Source of the DNA: Alphaproteobacteria bacterium
GTDB taxonomy: Bacteria; Pseudomonadota; Alphaproteobacteria; Micavibrionales; Micavibrionaceae
NCBI GenBank assembly: GCA_020442505.1
Contig: JAGRJZ010000096.1
Span: forward strand, 1 to 17,365
Direction: 5' to 3'
Length of the DNA stretch: 17,365 bases
The notes beneath the pieces were generated by a model. It saw nothing but the letters and a program-made list of their open reading frames with translations, was not told the DNA's origin and searched no databases. Below, one piece after another: positions 6,410-14,379 of this stretch. The stretch's first letter is position 1. Every line of letters begins with the position of its first letter. A program made the position numbers and the translations under genes.

Positions 6410-7387
6410 TTACACTTTGAAGTTAATCATGATCTTCATGATCATGATACCGATCCCCATCCACATCGCGCTTCCGATCATCAAAACTCGGCCGATGGTC
6501 GTATCGAACATCAGACCGATATATTCCGGATTGATCGCGAACAGACCGCCTCCGACCAGAAAAGGCAAAGAGCCGATAATCATCGCCGAAGCCTTGGCCT
6601 CGGACGAAAGCGCGTCCACCTTCCGGCGCAGACGAAACCGCGCGCGGATCACGCCGGCCAGATTCAGCAAAACCTCCGAAAGACTGGCCCCGGTCTGGGC
6701 CTGAATAGCGATGCCCGTGGCAAACATCTGCATTTCCGTCAGGGGCATACGGTGGGCCGATTCCAACACGGCCTCCGGCAGGGGCACCCCGATCTTTTGC
6801 GAGTCGTATACGCGGGACATTTCCTCTCCGACCGGGCCGCCAAATTCCTTCGCGCACATCGAAATCGCCTCTGTCACGGGCATCCCGGCCTTCAAAAGCC
6901 GAACCATGGCTTCAAGCGCGTCGGCGAACTCCTCCAGAAACTTTTTCTGCCGCCGCTTGGTTTTGAACCGGAGGACAAATTTAGGCAGCCCCAACAGCCC
7001 GATCACCCCCATCATCAAAACGACGAAGATCGAAGCCCCCAACAACTGAGCCAACCCCATCAGAATAAGCCCGGCAACGGCCGAAAAGGTCCAGTATTGC
7101 TTGACGCTGATCGACATGCCGGCCTGTTCCAGTTGAACCCCGATGGTCGCCTTTTTCTTTTTTCCTTTTTCATCGTCGCCCGTTTCCTTCAGTTTCCGAG
7201 CGATCTCCTCCCGCCTTTTGTTGTGAGCGTCTTTTTCGTCCACTCTGCGCAGCTCCGACGACTGCCCCCGGATCATCGCCAGCATGCGTTGTTTGCGTTT
7301 TTTTTCGGCGCCCATCATCGCAACCGCGGTGACAAGAAACACCAGAAACAACACGACCAGCCCGACAATCAGGGGAAATAAATTCAT
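6410..7387 (-). CDS. tadB: Tad pilus inner-membrane platform protein TadB (CpaG), type II secretion F family
   Basis: A 325-residue membrane protein, partner of TadC in the pilus assembly platform. Helices occur at residues 5-25, about 98-118 and 119-138, and two near the C-terminus (about 268-288 and 300-320). A Lys/Arg/Glu-rich cytoplasmic stretch runs from 28 to 80. The T2SSF domain (about 145-280) contains FLEEFADALEAMVRLLKAGMPVTEAI and AIQAQTGASLSEVLLNLAGVIRARFRLRRKVDALSSEAKAS, the usual TadB pattern. Its ATG overlaps the cpaF stop (TGATG at 7389-7385), implying translational coupling with the ATPase. Confidence 0.93.
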   Translation of the reverse strand: MNLFPLIVGLVVLFLVFLVTAVAMMGAEKKRKQRMLAMIRGQSSELRRVDEKDAHNKRREEIARKLKETGDDEKGKKKKATIGVQLEQAGMSISVKQYWTFSAVAGLILMGLAQLLGASIFVVLMMGVIGLLGLPKFVLRFKTKRRQKKFLEEFADALEAMVRLLKAGMPVTEAISMCAKEFGGPVGEEMSRVYDSQKIGVPLPEAVLESAHRMPLTEMQMFATGIAIQAQTGASLSEVLLNLAGVIRARFRLRRKVDALSSEAKASAMIIGSLPFLVGGGLFAINPEYIGLMFDTTIGRVLMIGSAMWMGIGIMIMKIMINFKV

Positions 7388-9000
7388 CAGCCAAACGCCT
7401 CTTCCATCGCGTCGAGCACAAGCCGTTCCACCCCGTATTGTCGGGCTTTGTCATAGAATTTAGGACGCAGGCCGGTGGAACGATGACGCGTGATCAACTT
7501 CCCGTCGTCGTCTTCTCCCTCGACGTCCAATACGAACAGATCCTGCATCGTTACCACTTCGCCCTCCATCCCCGTAATCTCGGTCACATGGGTCGTTTTC
7601 CGGGATCCGTCGCGCAGGCGCTGGACCTGGATGATCACATTCACCGCCGAAGCAATTTGTTCCCGCACCGCCACGGTCGGCAAGTTCAACCCCCCCATAG
7701 CGATCATGTTTTCCATCCGGGAAATAGCCTCGCGCGGGTTGTTCGCGTGAACGGTACCCATAGAGCCGTCATGGCCGGTATTCATCGCCTGCAGCAAGTC
7801 GAAAGCCTCGGGGCCGCGGACCTCCCCGACGATAATCCGTTCGGGCCGCATCCGCAGACAGTTTTTCACAAGATCCCGCATCGTCACCTCGCCGACCCCC
7901 TCCAGGTTCGGCGGACGTGTTTCCAAACGCACCACGTGCGGCTGTTGCAGCTGAAGTTCACAGGCGTCTTCGCAGGTAATCACCCGCTCGCCGGGATCTA
8001 TATAACGGGTCAGACAGTTCAGCATAGTCGTCTTTCCCGACCCCGTCCCGCCGGAGACCAGAACGTTCACCCGGCAACGCCCGACCGCCATAATCAGCTT
8101 CGCGCAGGACGGCGTCATAGAGCCAAACCCCATCAGCTTCTCAAGTGTCAATTTTTCCTTCGTGAACTTCCGAATCGTCATACAGGCCCCGTCCACGGCC
8201 AGCGGCGGAATAATCACGTTCACCCGGGAGCCGTCCGCCAAACGCGCATCGCAAATCGGAGATGACTCGTCCACACGGCGCCCGATCGCCCCGACGATCC
8301 GCTGACAGATCGTGGTCAAATGCTGGTTGTCCCGGAACTTGACGCCGGTCCTTTGAATTTTCCCGCCGACCTCGATATAGGTCGTATCCGGACCGTTGAT
8401 CATAATATCGGCGATGTCATCTCGTTCCAACAGGGTTTCCAGAGGCCCGAACCCCAGCATGTCGTTGGCGCATTCCTTGGCGATTTGTTCCAGCTCGGCC
8501 GGCGTGACGTCCAGATTGCGAAAGCGCGAAATCTCCTCGACGGCCGACCGGACCTCTTCCCGGGCGCTTTGCGAATCCATCCGGGCCAAAGCCTTCAGGT
8601 CGATCCCGTCGCGCAAATCAAGCCAAATCCGGTTGCGCGCGCGCTTCAAGCGTAAAGAGGTAATCGAATCCTTTTCTTCCTCTTCGGACTCCTCGCCCTC
8701 TTCTATAGACCCGAAAAGGGCTTCCTCCTCCGCAAGGCTTGCGGAAGACGGCGCCTGCTTTTTCGGAACCGGGCCTTTTTCGACCGACGGAGCAGACGCC
8801 GCGCTGGCATCCGTTTCACCGGACTCGGATATATCGCTTGCCTGGCCCAGAGCACTCAGCTGGGCCCGTTGCTCTTCCGTCAAAGCGGCAGGAGAGGCAG
8901 CGGTGCTCTCAGGCGCCACCACTGTCGATTCCTTGGTTTTTTTCGGAGGTGTGGCAGGTTTTTTCGGCGGACCGCCTGACGAGGTTTTTTTACCGAACAT
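7387..9000 (-). CDS. cpaF: Tad pilus assembly ATPase CpaF/TadA
   Basis: A 537-residue hexameric secretion ATPase that powers Flp pilus assembly at the cytoplasmic face of the inner membrane. Residues 1-110 are low complexity: Lys/Pro-rich at the start, then Ala/Ser-rich, ending in an acidic run EEGEESEEEEKD (100-111). This N-terminal part is variable in the family. The core has an N-terminal domain with LGFGPLETLLERDDIADIMINGP, the Walker A GGTGSGKTT (317-325, K323), an Asp box CEDACELQL (343-351), Walker B-type RIIVGEVRG (388-396) and the His box GHDGSMGTVHAN (409-420). All catalytic elements are intact. The gene starts 11 bases after cpaE and its stop overlaps the tadB start by one base, so cpaE-cpaF-tadB are likely co-translated. 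Confidence 0.96.
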   Translation of the reverse strand: MFGKKTSSGGPPKKPATPPKKTKESTVVAPESTAASPAALTEEQRAQLSALGQASDISESGETDASAASAPSVEKGPVPKKQAPSSASLAEEEALFGSIEEGEESEEEEKDSITSLRLKRARNRIWLDLRDGIDLKALARMDSQSAREEVRSAVEEISRFRNLDVTPAELEQIAKECANDMLGFGPLETLLERDDIADIMINGPDTTYIEVGGKIQRTGVKFRDNQHLTTICQRIVGAIGRRVDESSPICDARLADGSRVNVIIPPLAVDGACMTIRKFTKEKLTLEKLMGFGSMTPSCAKLIMAVGRCRVNVLVSGGTGSGKTTMLNCLTRYIDPGERVITCEDACELQLQQPHVVRLETRPPNLEGVGEVTMRDLVKNCLRMRPERIIVGEVRGPEAFDLLQAMNTGHDGSMGTVHANNPREAISRMENMIAMGGLNLPTVAVREQIASAVNVIIQVQRLRDGSRKTTHVTEITGMEGEVVTMQDLFVLDVEGEDDDGKLITRHRSTGLRPKFYDKARQYGVERLVLDAMEEAFG

Positions 9001-9011
9001 AAGCGCCCTCC

Positions 9012-10274
9012 TCAGGATCCCGACGACAATTTACCCAGAAGGCCGCCCAGAACACCGGCTTGTTTGCCAGTTTTTCCTTTTCCTCCGGGTTCGTCCCCCC
9101 CCGGCAAAACGGCCAGCATATCCTGGACCAGCGGCAAAAGACTCTCGACGATCACAGCGCCTTCCTTGACACCGGACCATTTGCGACCCTCCGCTTCGGT
9201 CTTGAAGAACAGGGCCGGATTAAAAGCGATATCCGCGATAATATCCTGCTCGACGCCTTCCTGAATCTGCTTCTTCGGTACTTCGTTCTTGGCGCCGATC
9301 CCGCGCATATTCAAGATCAAGGATATATCAGTCTCTGAGCCACCGCGCAGCTCCCTGATCTCTTGCGTCAAGGAACGGGTTGCCCGCACCGACGACAGCA
9401 CAGGAGACGTCACAAGACCGATCCGGTGGGCCCGCGAACAAACTGTCCGCTTCAGGGCGGGCACCGCACCCGACAGATCAACGACGACAAAAGGATAAAC
9501 CGCCATCAAATAGTCCAAAAGAGCCTCGTAGTAATCCGTCGACACAGGATCGTCGAGCATCACGTCCCCGCCGCTGCTTAAAACGAACAGCTTTTCGGCG
9601 GCGGTATGAATCATGCGCGTGAGACTGTCTTCCTTTCCTTCATATGCCGCGCGACCGGCCTCGATCAACGTCGTCGCCGGCTCGAAATCCATGCCGACGC
9701 TCAAGGTCGACCATCCCCCTGCCGCGTCCATCAAAAAGGTCTTCTGCCCGAGAGAATCCGCAAGCCCCCATGAAAGCGCCTGCGCAAGCACGCTGGTTCC
9801 GACACCGCCCTTGGCCCCCATCAGGGCTATCAGACGGCTATCCTTCGCCCCGACCTTTTCCAGTAAGGTCACGGCAACATCATTCGCAAACGCCTCCGGA
9901 TCAAGAGGTTTCACAAGATAATCACTAACCCCCATCCCGACCATCTTGCGATACAGGTTAACATCGTTGACCGGCCCGACCACGATCGCCGCCGTTCCCT
10001 CCGCGCAAGAGCCTGCGAGGGATTCAAGCTTAGCGGTAAAGGCCCCGGATACATCGTCGGTCTGGACAATCACCAAATCCGGAGAAGTCGTATTACCATA
10101 GGTCTCAATAGCTGTATCGACGTCGCCGTCATACACTTCCAGAGCGATCCGGGCAAAACGCCAGTCTTTTTCAAAAGACAAAAACGCCGCCTTGCTGGTG
10201 TCATCATGCGTAAAAAAGGCAACCCGCGCACCGGGCAACAAGACGGACGTATATGATTTTTCTGTTTCGCTCAT
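9012..10274 (-). CDS. cpaE: Pilus assembly protein CpaE/TadZ (ParA/MinD-type ATPase with receiver-like domain)
   Basis: A 420-residue protein expected to localise the Tad pilus machine, at the cell pole in Caulobacter. Residues about 15-140 form a degenerate response-regulator-like domain (GVSDYLVKPLDPEAF near 114-128 resembles the end of a receiver). Residues about 147-390 form a ParA/MinD-like ATPase with a deviant Walker A GAKGGVGTS (153-161, with both the signature K155 and G159-T-S) and a Walker B-like VVVDLSGAVPALK. The stretch after the P-loop reads FLMDAAGGWST, so only the first Asp of the usual D-x-D switch is kept. The C-terminal 35 residues are Gly/Lys-rich and probably disordered. 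A 127-base structured spacer precedes it, unlike the tight spacing elsewhere in the locus. The ATG has only a weak ribosome binding site. Confidence 0.92.
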   Translation of the reverse strand: MSETEKSYTSVLLPGARVAFFTHDDTSKAAFLSFEKDWRFARIALEVYDGDVDTAIETYGNTTSPDLVIVQTDDVSGAFTAKLESLAGSCAEGTAAIVVGPVNDVNLYRKMVGMGVSDYLVKPLDPEAFANDVAVTLLEKVGAKDSRLIALMGAKGGVGTSVLAQALSWGLADSLGQKTFLMDAAGGWSTLSVGMDFEPATTLIEAGRAAYEGKEDSLTRMIHTAAEKLFVLSSGGDVMLDDPVSTDYYEALLDYLMAVYPFVVVDLSGAVPALKRTVCSRAHRIGLVTSPVLSSVRATRSLTQEIRELRGGSETDISLILNMRGIGAKNEVPKKQIQEGVEQDIIADIAFNPALFFKTEAEGRKWSGVKEGAVIVESLLPLVQDMLAVLPGGDEPGGKGKTGKQAGVLGGLLGKLSSGS

Positions 10275-10297
10275 CGCGCTTCATAATCGCTCTGTTC

Positions 10298-10381
10298 TTT
10301 TGGTAATCGTCCCGGATATCGGGCTCTGTCGGCCTCCTATCGGGGCGCTATCCCCATCATCCCGTAAATTCGTTACCAAAA
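10298..10381 (-). promoter_or_regulatory. Structured spacer between cpaD and cpaE (long inverted repeat)
   Basis: The ends of this spacer pair: TTTTGGTAA (10298-10306) with TTACCAAAA (10373-10381), extended by CG/CG after one bulged base, giving 11 pairs. On the minus (mRNA) strand the enclosed 61 bases can form three smaller stems: GGGG-ATAGCG-CCCC, GGC-CGACAGA-GCC and CCCG-ATATC-CGGG. The GC-rich inner stems could arise by chance; the AT/GC-mixed outer stem is more convincing. It lies in the cpaD-cpaE intercistronic gap and could be an mRNA processing or stability element, an attenuator, or a cis-regulatory RNA for cpaE. There is no U-run, so it is not an intrinsic terminator. Confidence 0.4.
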
Positions 10382-10401
10382 CCTTGACGAAAAAGAGATT
10401 T

Positions 10402-11076
10402 TTACTGATCCGAGGCAAGCAAACCTGCCATCGCCGGATTCGGTAAGCCAAACACATAAGGACGGGTCATATTGCCAACGCGGCTGCCGTAAAAATCGCC
10501 ACGGGCATCGTTTCCGGCCAAATCCGCAGGGCGGTATATTTGACGCGCCAGAAGCATCTCCATACTGCATCCGTGAATATAATCTCTATCGGCCTTGGTT
10601 TCGCGCCCCTCTATTCCACCCATCAGATGACAGCCCGGAGGTGCCTCGGCCGTCACCATCCGATAGGCCAGAAGCGTCTGCGAACCCTTGTCTTGTGCGG
10701 GAACGGGAAGAATCTGCGTCTCAACATCGCGCACACCAGCCTTTTTCAGTCTTTTGGACAGAAGCAACGCCGCGTCTGTAGCCCGCATAGCCGTATCCGT
10801 CTTCGATTCCGGATCGTATGTCACAGCGACCGTGACCGGAGAAACCCCGTATCGTTGATACGTGCCCTGAAACCCCAAAAGATCTTCATCCGTCAGGCTG
10901 CTCGTTTCAAACGCGGCATGCCAGACGTCTTCCTGCAAAACGATTTTCGTATCAGGCTCTTGCGTCACGACGCTGCTGGTACGCGTGTCCATCGAACACC
11001 CTGTCAGCGCAAAAACGCCGACAAGGCCGGCAACAAGCATTCCAGCGACAGGCTTCCTGATCACGAAACGGGACAT
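10402..11076 (-). CDS. cpaD: Tad pilus lipoprotein CpaD
   Basis: A 224-residue lipoprotein of the Tad pilus, thought to act with the CpaC secretin at the outer membrane. The signal peptide ends in a lipobox LTGC (the Cys is residue 27 from this start), followed by SMDTRTSSV. Typical CpaD elements follow: ALLLSKRLKKAGV in the middle and, near the C-terminus, HGCSMEMLLARQIYRPADLAGN, matching the family pattern GC-x5-LA-x6-P-x-DL. The start chosen is ATG 11076, which has AAGGA 9 bases upstream and gives a normal-length signal peptide. An in-frame ATG at 11100 (eight residues longer, 11 bases after the cpaC stop, with GGGGGA upstream) is possible. It ends at the start of the structured spacer before cpaE. 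Confidence 0.88.
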   Translation of the reverse strand: MSRFVIRKPVAGMLVAGLVGVFALTGCSMDTRTSSVVTQEPDTKIVLQEDVWHAAFETSSLTDEDLLGFQGTYQRYGVSPVTVAVTYDPESKTDTAMRATDAALLLSKRLKKAGVRDVETQILPVPAQDKGSQTLLAYRMVTAEAPPGCHLMGGIEGRETKADRDYIHGCSMEMLLARQIYRPADLAGNDARGDFYGSRVGNMTRPYVFGLPNPAMAGLLASDQ

Positions 11077-11111
11077 CTTTCTTTTTCCTTTACGATTCAT
11101 CTGATCCCCCG

Positions 11112-12632
11112 TCAGTCAATGAGATAGCCGTATAGCTGGTCCTCTGTGAACAGAGAGGAGGACAAAGACGCCTTACGGTAAGTTTTCTTTACGTTATCCG
11201 CAAATGCCTTTGCCAGGGGATGAGACCCGGCAGAGACCGGCTTAGGAGTGTGTTTCTCGCTGCTTTTTTCCAGCGCTCCTCCGGCCGCAGGCACCGCGGA
11301 ACGAGCCATCGTCTTGTCGGCATAGGGGCTGACGAGAACCGCCGTCACGATCACGATCAACTCAGACTCATCACGCTGAAAGCTCTTCGAGGACACCAAA
11401 TCCCCCAAGACAGGGATATTCGCGACCCCCGGAAGCTGCGTTAACGTCTTGGTCACATCGGATTGCAACAACCCGGCAATGACGAGGCTGCCGCCACTCG
11501 GCAACTCAACGGTCGTCTCGGCCCGGCGCACAGTGAAGGCCGGAATGTTGATCTGGTTGGAGACAAACCCGTTATCAGTTGAAACCGAAGAAACCTCGCT
11601 TTGTAGCTGAAGACTGATCAGATCGCCGTTCATCACGACCGGCCGGAAGTTCAGCGACACCCCGAAATCATGATATTCGATAACGATGTTCCCATCACGG
11701 TCGCGACCGGTTGGGATGGGAATCTCTCCTCCGGCCAGAAACCCGGCGGTCTCACCGGAGACAGCCGTCAGATTCGGTTCGGCCAGCGTATTGACAAGCG
11801 CGTCTTCTTCCAGCGCTCGCAGAATAAAAGACAACGGTCCAAACCCGTTGGGACCCGTATCATAGATAACTTGTCCCACGCCCAAAGGATCACGGGTCAA
11901 ACCAACGCCCAAAGCCGAGGCAAACCCGCCCGTCAGATTCGCAATCCCTTCGCTCTCGGCATAGTCGGTTTCGAGACCAAGTTCGCGAAGCACGCCGCGT
12001 GACGCTTCCACGATTTTGACCTTTAGCATGACCTGATGCTCGCCGGCGACCTTGAGCATGTTCATGATCAACTCTTCAGGACGTTCAAAGTCAGAATCCT
12101 GCAACTCGCCGACATAATGGGCCACAACTTCCGCGACCTGTTGAGAGACGGCCGGTGTTGACACCCGCCCGGTCAGAACGACCTGATCGGTTAGACTGTG
12201 AATGTGAATCTCTTCATCGGGGAAAAGCTTATCAAGCAGGTTTTGCAAAACAATATCGTCAAACTTCACGTGAACGTTCAGGCGGCTGATGATATTTCCC
12301 TGGGCGTCGACCGCGATTACGTTTGTGCTACCCAAGGTCATCCCCACAACGTAAAGGCGGTTGGATTGCAGCGCCACGACATCGACGATCGAGGGATTGG
12401 CCACCATGATATCCGAGACAGGGCCCCCGACATCGACAATCTCGGCCATGCCTTGCGTTAAAATGAGGGTCGGATCGTTGCGCTGTTTGTCGGACGCCAC
12501 GGTCACCAAGTCGGTCTTCGAAGCAAAGGCGGGGGGCACGCTCCCAGCAACAGACACAAACATCAAGACCGCCAGACAAACCAATTTTGTCAAAGTCCGA
12601 AGCCGGTTTATTTTTTTAAACGAGTTGTACAT
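11112..12632 (-). CDS. cpaC: Tad pilus outer-membrane secretin CpaC (RcpA)
   Basis: A 506-residue secretin that forms the outer-membrane channel for the Flp pilus. The signal peptide ends AFA-SK (cleavage after about residue 37). A pilus-formation N-terminal domain follows (about 55-120: LILTQGMAEIVDVGGPVSDIMVANPSIVDVV...LYVVGMTLGSTNVIAVD). A BON-like domain is at about 125-178 (VVLTGRVSTPAVSQQVAEVV). The secretin core spans about 195-435, with LAEPNLTAVSGETAGFLAGGEIPIP and the signature VELPSGGSLVIAGLLQSD...LPGVANIPVLGDLVSSKSFQRDESELIVIVT (375-430). The last 65 residues are a Ser/Ala/Lys-rich tail. The family length is normal. The ATG has GAGAAG about 8 bases upstream and lies 60 bases after cpaB. 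Confidence 0.96.
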   Translation of the reverse strand: MYNSFKKINRLRTLTKLVCLAVLMFVSVAGSVPPAFASKTDLVTVASDKQRNDPTLILTQGMAEIVDVGGPVSDIMVANPSIVDVVALQSNRLYVVGMTLGSTNVIAVDAQGNIISRLNVHVKFDDIVLQNLLDKLFPDEEIHIHSLTDQVVLTGRVSTPAVSQQVAEVVAHYVGELQDSDFERPEELIMNMLKVAGEHQVMLKVKIVEASRGVLRELGLETDYAESEGIANLTGGFASALGVGLTRDPLGVGQVIYDTGPNGFGPLSFILRALEEDALVNTLAEPNLTAVSGETAGFLAGGEIPIPTGRDRDGNIVIEYHDFGVSLNFRPVVMNGDLISLQLQSEVSSVSTDNGFVSNQINIPAFTVRRAETTVELPSGGSLVIAGLLQSDVTKTLTQLPGVANIPVLGDLVSSKSFQRDESELIVIVTAVLVSPYADKTMARSAVPAAGGALEKSSEKHTPKPVSAGSHPLAKAFADNVKKTYRKASLSSSLFTEDQLYGYLID

Positions 12633-12692
12633 CGCAACACTTCTCAGACAATCACAACAAAACAGGCAGGAGACCCAAACGGAAAAGTGATA

Positions 12693-13586
12693 TTACGGAG
12701 AAACGGGAAGCTCCTGAACAGAAGCGCCGTTATAGATTTTCACAATATCCGCCATTTGGCCAGAATTCTTTTCCACCTGAACCATCTCCTGATAAACTTC
12801 GTCAAAAATATTCGTCAAACGCGCATCGGTCGTAACAGGCCCCTTTTGACTTGGAACGCTATTGTCACCCAGGCGACGCAAGGAAAGACTGAGATCCCCC
12901 ATTTCCCCCGCTAGCGCGAGCACCTCTGCGCCTTTTTGATCGACTTCAAGCGTCACCGTCTTGCCCACTTTGACGCTTTCCTCGTCCCGCACAGCGGCTT
13001 GATCGACGGCTAGAACACGAACATTCTCAATAATCGTTTCCGTGGCAAGCTTATCGATGTTCTTTTCAATCGTCGCATCAACGACCGGGTTTTTCCCCTT
13101 GTAGCGAATCGAGCTTTTATAGGTTAGAAGGACGTCGACGAAATCACCTGGCCCAATAAAACCGCCTGCCATGCCGGCAGCTTTCATATCAACCGCAACA
13201 GCGCGCATCCCTGGTTTCAGCAACGCTGCCATAAAATTGCCTTTTTCATCCACCAAAGCCGTCTTGACGATCGGTTCCCCCTCCGCGACGGGCCTAATCA
13301 ATCTACCTTCAATCATGTCGGAAACCTTTTTGTTTCCGCTCCTGACGATCGCACCCGAAAAAACGGCTTCCTTGGGCCAATCCTGCCACTTCATATTTGT
13401 CTCGTTGAGTGCTGTCCCCATCGCCAATTTTTTCGCCGCGACGACAATCTGAACCTTCGGAAGCGCGTCCACGATAACGGCTTCCTGTTTTTTCGCACCG
13501 CCGCCAAGCGAAGCCTGGACCAAAACCGCGACCAAAACCGCGATCAGAACCCCGCCGATCAGGACAATGACAATATTTCTGTTCAT
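12693..13586 (-). CDS. cpaB: Tad pilus assembly protein CpaB (RcpC)
   Basis: A 297-residue periplasmic protein anchored by one N-terminal helix (residues 4-26, IVIVLIGGVLIAVLVAVLVQA). A SAF domain is at about 45-110 (VQIVVAAKKLAMGTALNETNMKWQDWP, then GRLIRPVAEGEPIVKTAL). The RcpC/CpaB domain starts near 120 with LLKPGMRAVAVDMKAAGMAGGFIGPGDFVDVLLT and continues to about 245. It is thought to support or gate the secretin. Within the helix, the coding strand repeats a 12-base unit twice (13521-13545), giving AVLVAVLV; this is a simple repeat inside the gene. The start is ATG 13586 with GGGAG about 9 bases upstream. The 140-base gap before it holds the GANTC cluster and an AT-rich stretch that could contain a promoter. 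Confidence 0.94.
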   Translation of the reverse strand: MNRNIVIVLIGGVLIAVLVAVLVQASLGGGAKKQEAVIVDALPKVQIVVAAKKLAMGTALNETNMKWQDWPKEAVFSGAIVRSGNKKVSDMIEGRLIRPVAEGEPIVKTALVDEKGNFMAALLKPGMRAVAVDMKAAGMAGGFIGPGDFVDVLLTYKSSIRYKGKNPVVDATIEKNIDKLATETIIENVRVLAVDQAAVRDEESVKVGKTVTLEVDQKGAEVLALAGEMGDLSLSLRRLGDNSVPSQKGPVTTDARLTNIFDEVYQEMVQVEKNSGQMADIVKIYNGASVQELPVSP

Positions 13587-13686
13587 CCGTTAAAACTCCC
13601 GGGGAGCATTCCGAAAAAAGAAAAACGTGCGATGCAAAACATCACAAAAAACCATGAAAAACAAAACGCGAGAAACGACGTTTTGC

Positions 13687-13735
13687 GAATCCGGAATCAG
13701 ATTCTGAAGACGATTCTAACAGATTTTCACGAATC
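13687..13735. promoter_or_regulatory. Cluster of five GANTC (CcrM-type methylation) sites between cpaA and cpaB
   Basis: Five GANTC sites lie within 49 bases: GAATC at 13687 and 13694, GATTC at 13700 and 13712, GAATC at 13731. Two of them form a perfect palindrome GAATC-A-GATTC (13694-13704), and CAGATTC (13698-13704) can pair with GAATCTG (13731-13737). By eye the rest of the window has roughly one GANTC per 250-350 bases. In alphaproteobacteria CcrM methylates GANTC in a cell-cycle-dependent way and GcrA acts at methylated sites. The cluster starts about 100 bases upstream of the cpaB ATG and overlaps the cpaA stop. A further dyad TGCGATG/CATCACA (13628-13646, one mismatch) lies nearer cpaB. 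Use as a promoter control site is inference. Confidence 0.5.
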
Positions 13736-14278
13736 TGTGGATAAAAATTTTACAAGCTCGTGAAATGACAGGTAATCTTTTGAATAGAAAGAAAAAAAAG
13801 CGGCCATCACAATGGGAACACCATAGGCGACCTTCGATTCACCGGCCTGAAGCCGCCCGATCCAGCTGGTTTCGGACACCTTTTTAAAAGGCCTTGTTTT
13901 TTTGATGATAAATGAAAAAAGCGCAACCAGCCCTCCGAACACGGTCATGTTCACGAGAAAGGGAATCAAACCGGAAAGCCCCATCCATAGGGCATAGGCG
14001 CTCGCCAGCTTCGCATCCCCCCCGCCGAAAAGCCGCAGGAAAAATAAGAGCATGGTCATCGCCAGCACAAGCCCAAACGCCATGACATGGGATAAAAACG
14101 GCGCGAACACACCGCCCCCCGCCCCGTAGGCCGCGGCCCAGGCTGGAAAAAACGCTACAAAAACGATTAAGGAAAGGCGGTTGGGGATAATCATCCCCTT
14201 CACATCCGACCAGGCGGCCAAAACACCGGTACCCAGCGCCACAAAAACGGATGTCAGGAAAAGCATAAGAAAAATCAT
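13727..14278 (-). CDS. cpaA: Prepilin peptidase CpaA/TadV (type IV prepilin leader peptidase, A24 family)
   Basis: A 183-residue polytopic inner-membrane aspartic protease that cleaves the Flp prepilin leader. The two catalytic aspartates are visible in their usual contexts: AAWSDVKGMIIPNRL (D25) and LFGGGDAKLASAYALWMG (D88). About five to six membrane segments follow the usual short-form CpaA layout, with no methyltransferase domain. The assigned ATG 14278 has no recognisable ribosome binding site, and the gene begins only about 40 bases beyond the intrinsic terminator of the pilin gene. It is therefore probably expressed at low level by readthrough from the pilin promoter, which fits an enzyme needed in far smaller amounts than pilin (inference). 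The stop codon lies within the GANTC cluster region upstream of cpaB. Confidence 0.92.
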   Translation of the reverse strand: MIFLMLFLTSVFVALGTGVLAAWSDVKGMIIPNRLSLIVFVAFFPAWAAAYGAGGGVFAPFLSHVMAFGLVLAMTMLLFFLRLFGGGDAKLASAYALWMGLSGLIPFLVNMTVFGGLVALFSFIIKKTRPFKKVSETSWIGRLQAGESKVAYGVPIVMAAFFSFYSKDYLSFHELVKFLSTDS

Positions 14279-14319
14279 AACGACCGAAGCGTAGCAAAAT
14301 AACGGTCAAAATCACAGAA

Positions 14320-14351
14320 AAAGAAAAACCCACCCGGATAAACCGGGCGGG
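14320..14351 (-). terminator. Rho-independent terminator after the flp pilin gene
   Basis: On the minus strand CCCGCCCGG, a 5-base loop TTTAT, then CCGGGTGGG form a 9-pair stem (one G-U), followed directly by TTTTTCTTTTTCT. On the plus strand the stem arms are 14329-14337 and 14343-14351. It lies 28 bases beyond the pilin stop and before cpaA, so it would end most pilin transcripts and reduce expression of the downstream assembly genes relative to pilin. Confidence 0.9.
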
Positions 14352-14379
14352 CTCTTCTCATATCTCAAGAAGGATGGGT

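Noticed and set aside
6326..7381. Long open frame (351 codons) on the + strand antisense to tadB
   Set aside because: The product is His/Pro/Gln/Arg-rich with no recognisable domain, and it lies opposite an unmistakable tadB. It is a shadow of GC-biased codons. The similar long frames at 5554-6306, 7438-8265, 8396-9169 and 14749-15606 were rejected for the same reason.
13518..13545. Tandem 12-base repeat in cpaB as a contingency (phase-variation) tract
   Set aside because: There are only two units, each a multiple of three in length, so slippage would not shift the frame; it encodes a normal hydrophobic helix.
13664..13685. AAAACG/CGTTTT dyad downstream of cpaA as a terminator
   Set aside because: The stem is only about six A/T-rich pairs with mismatched centre; it is too weak to support a terminator call despite T-runs nearby.
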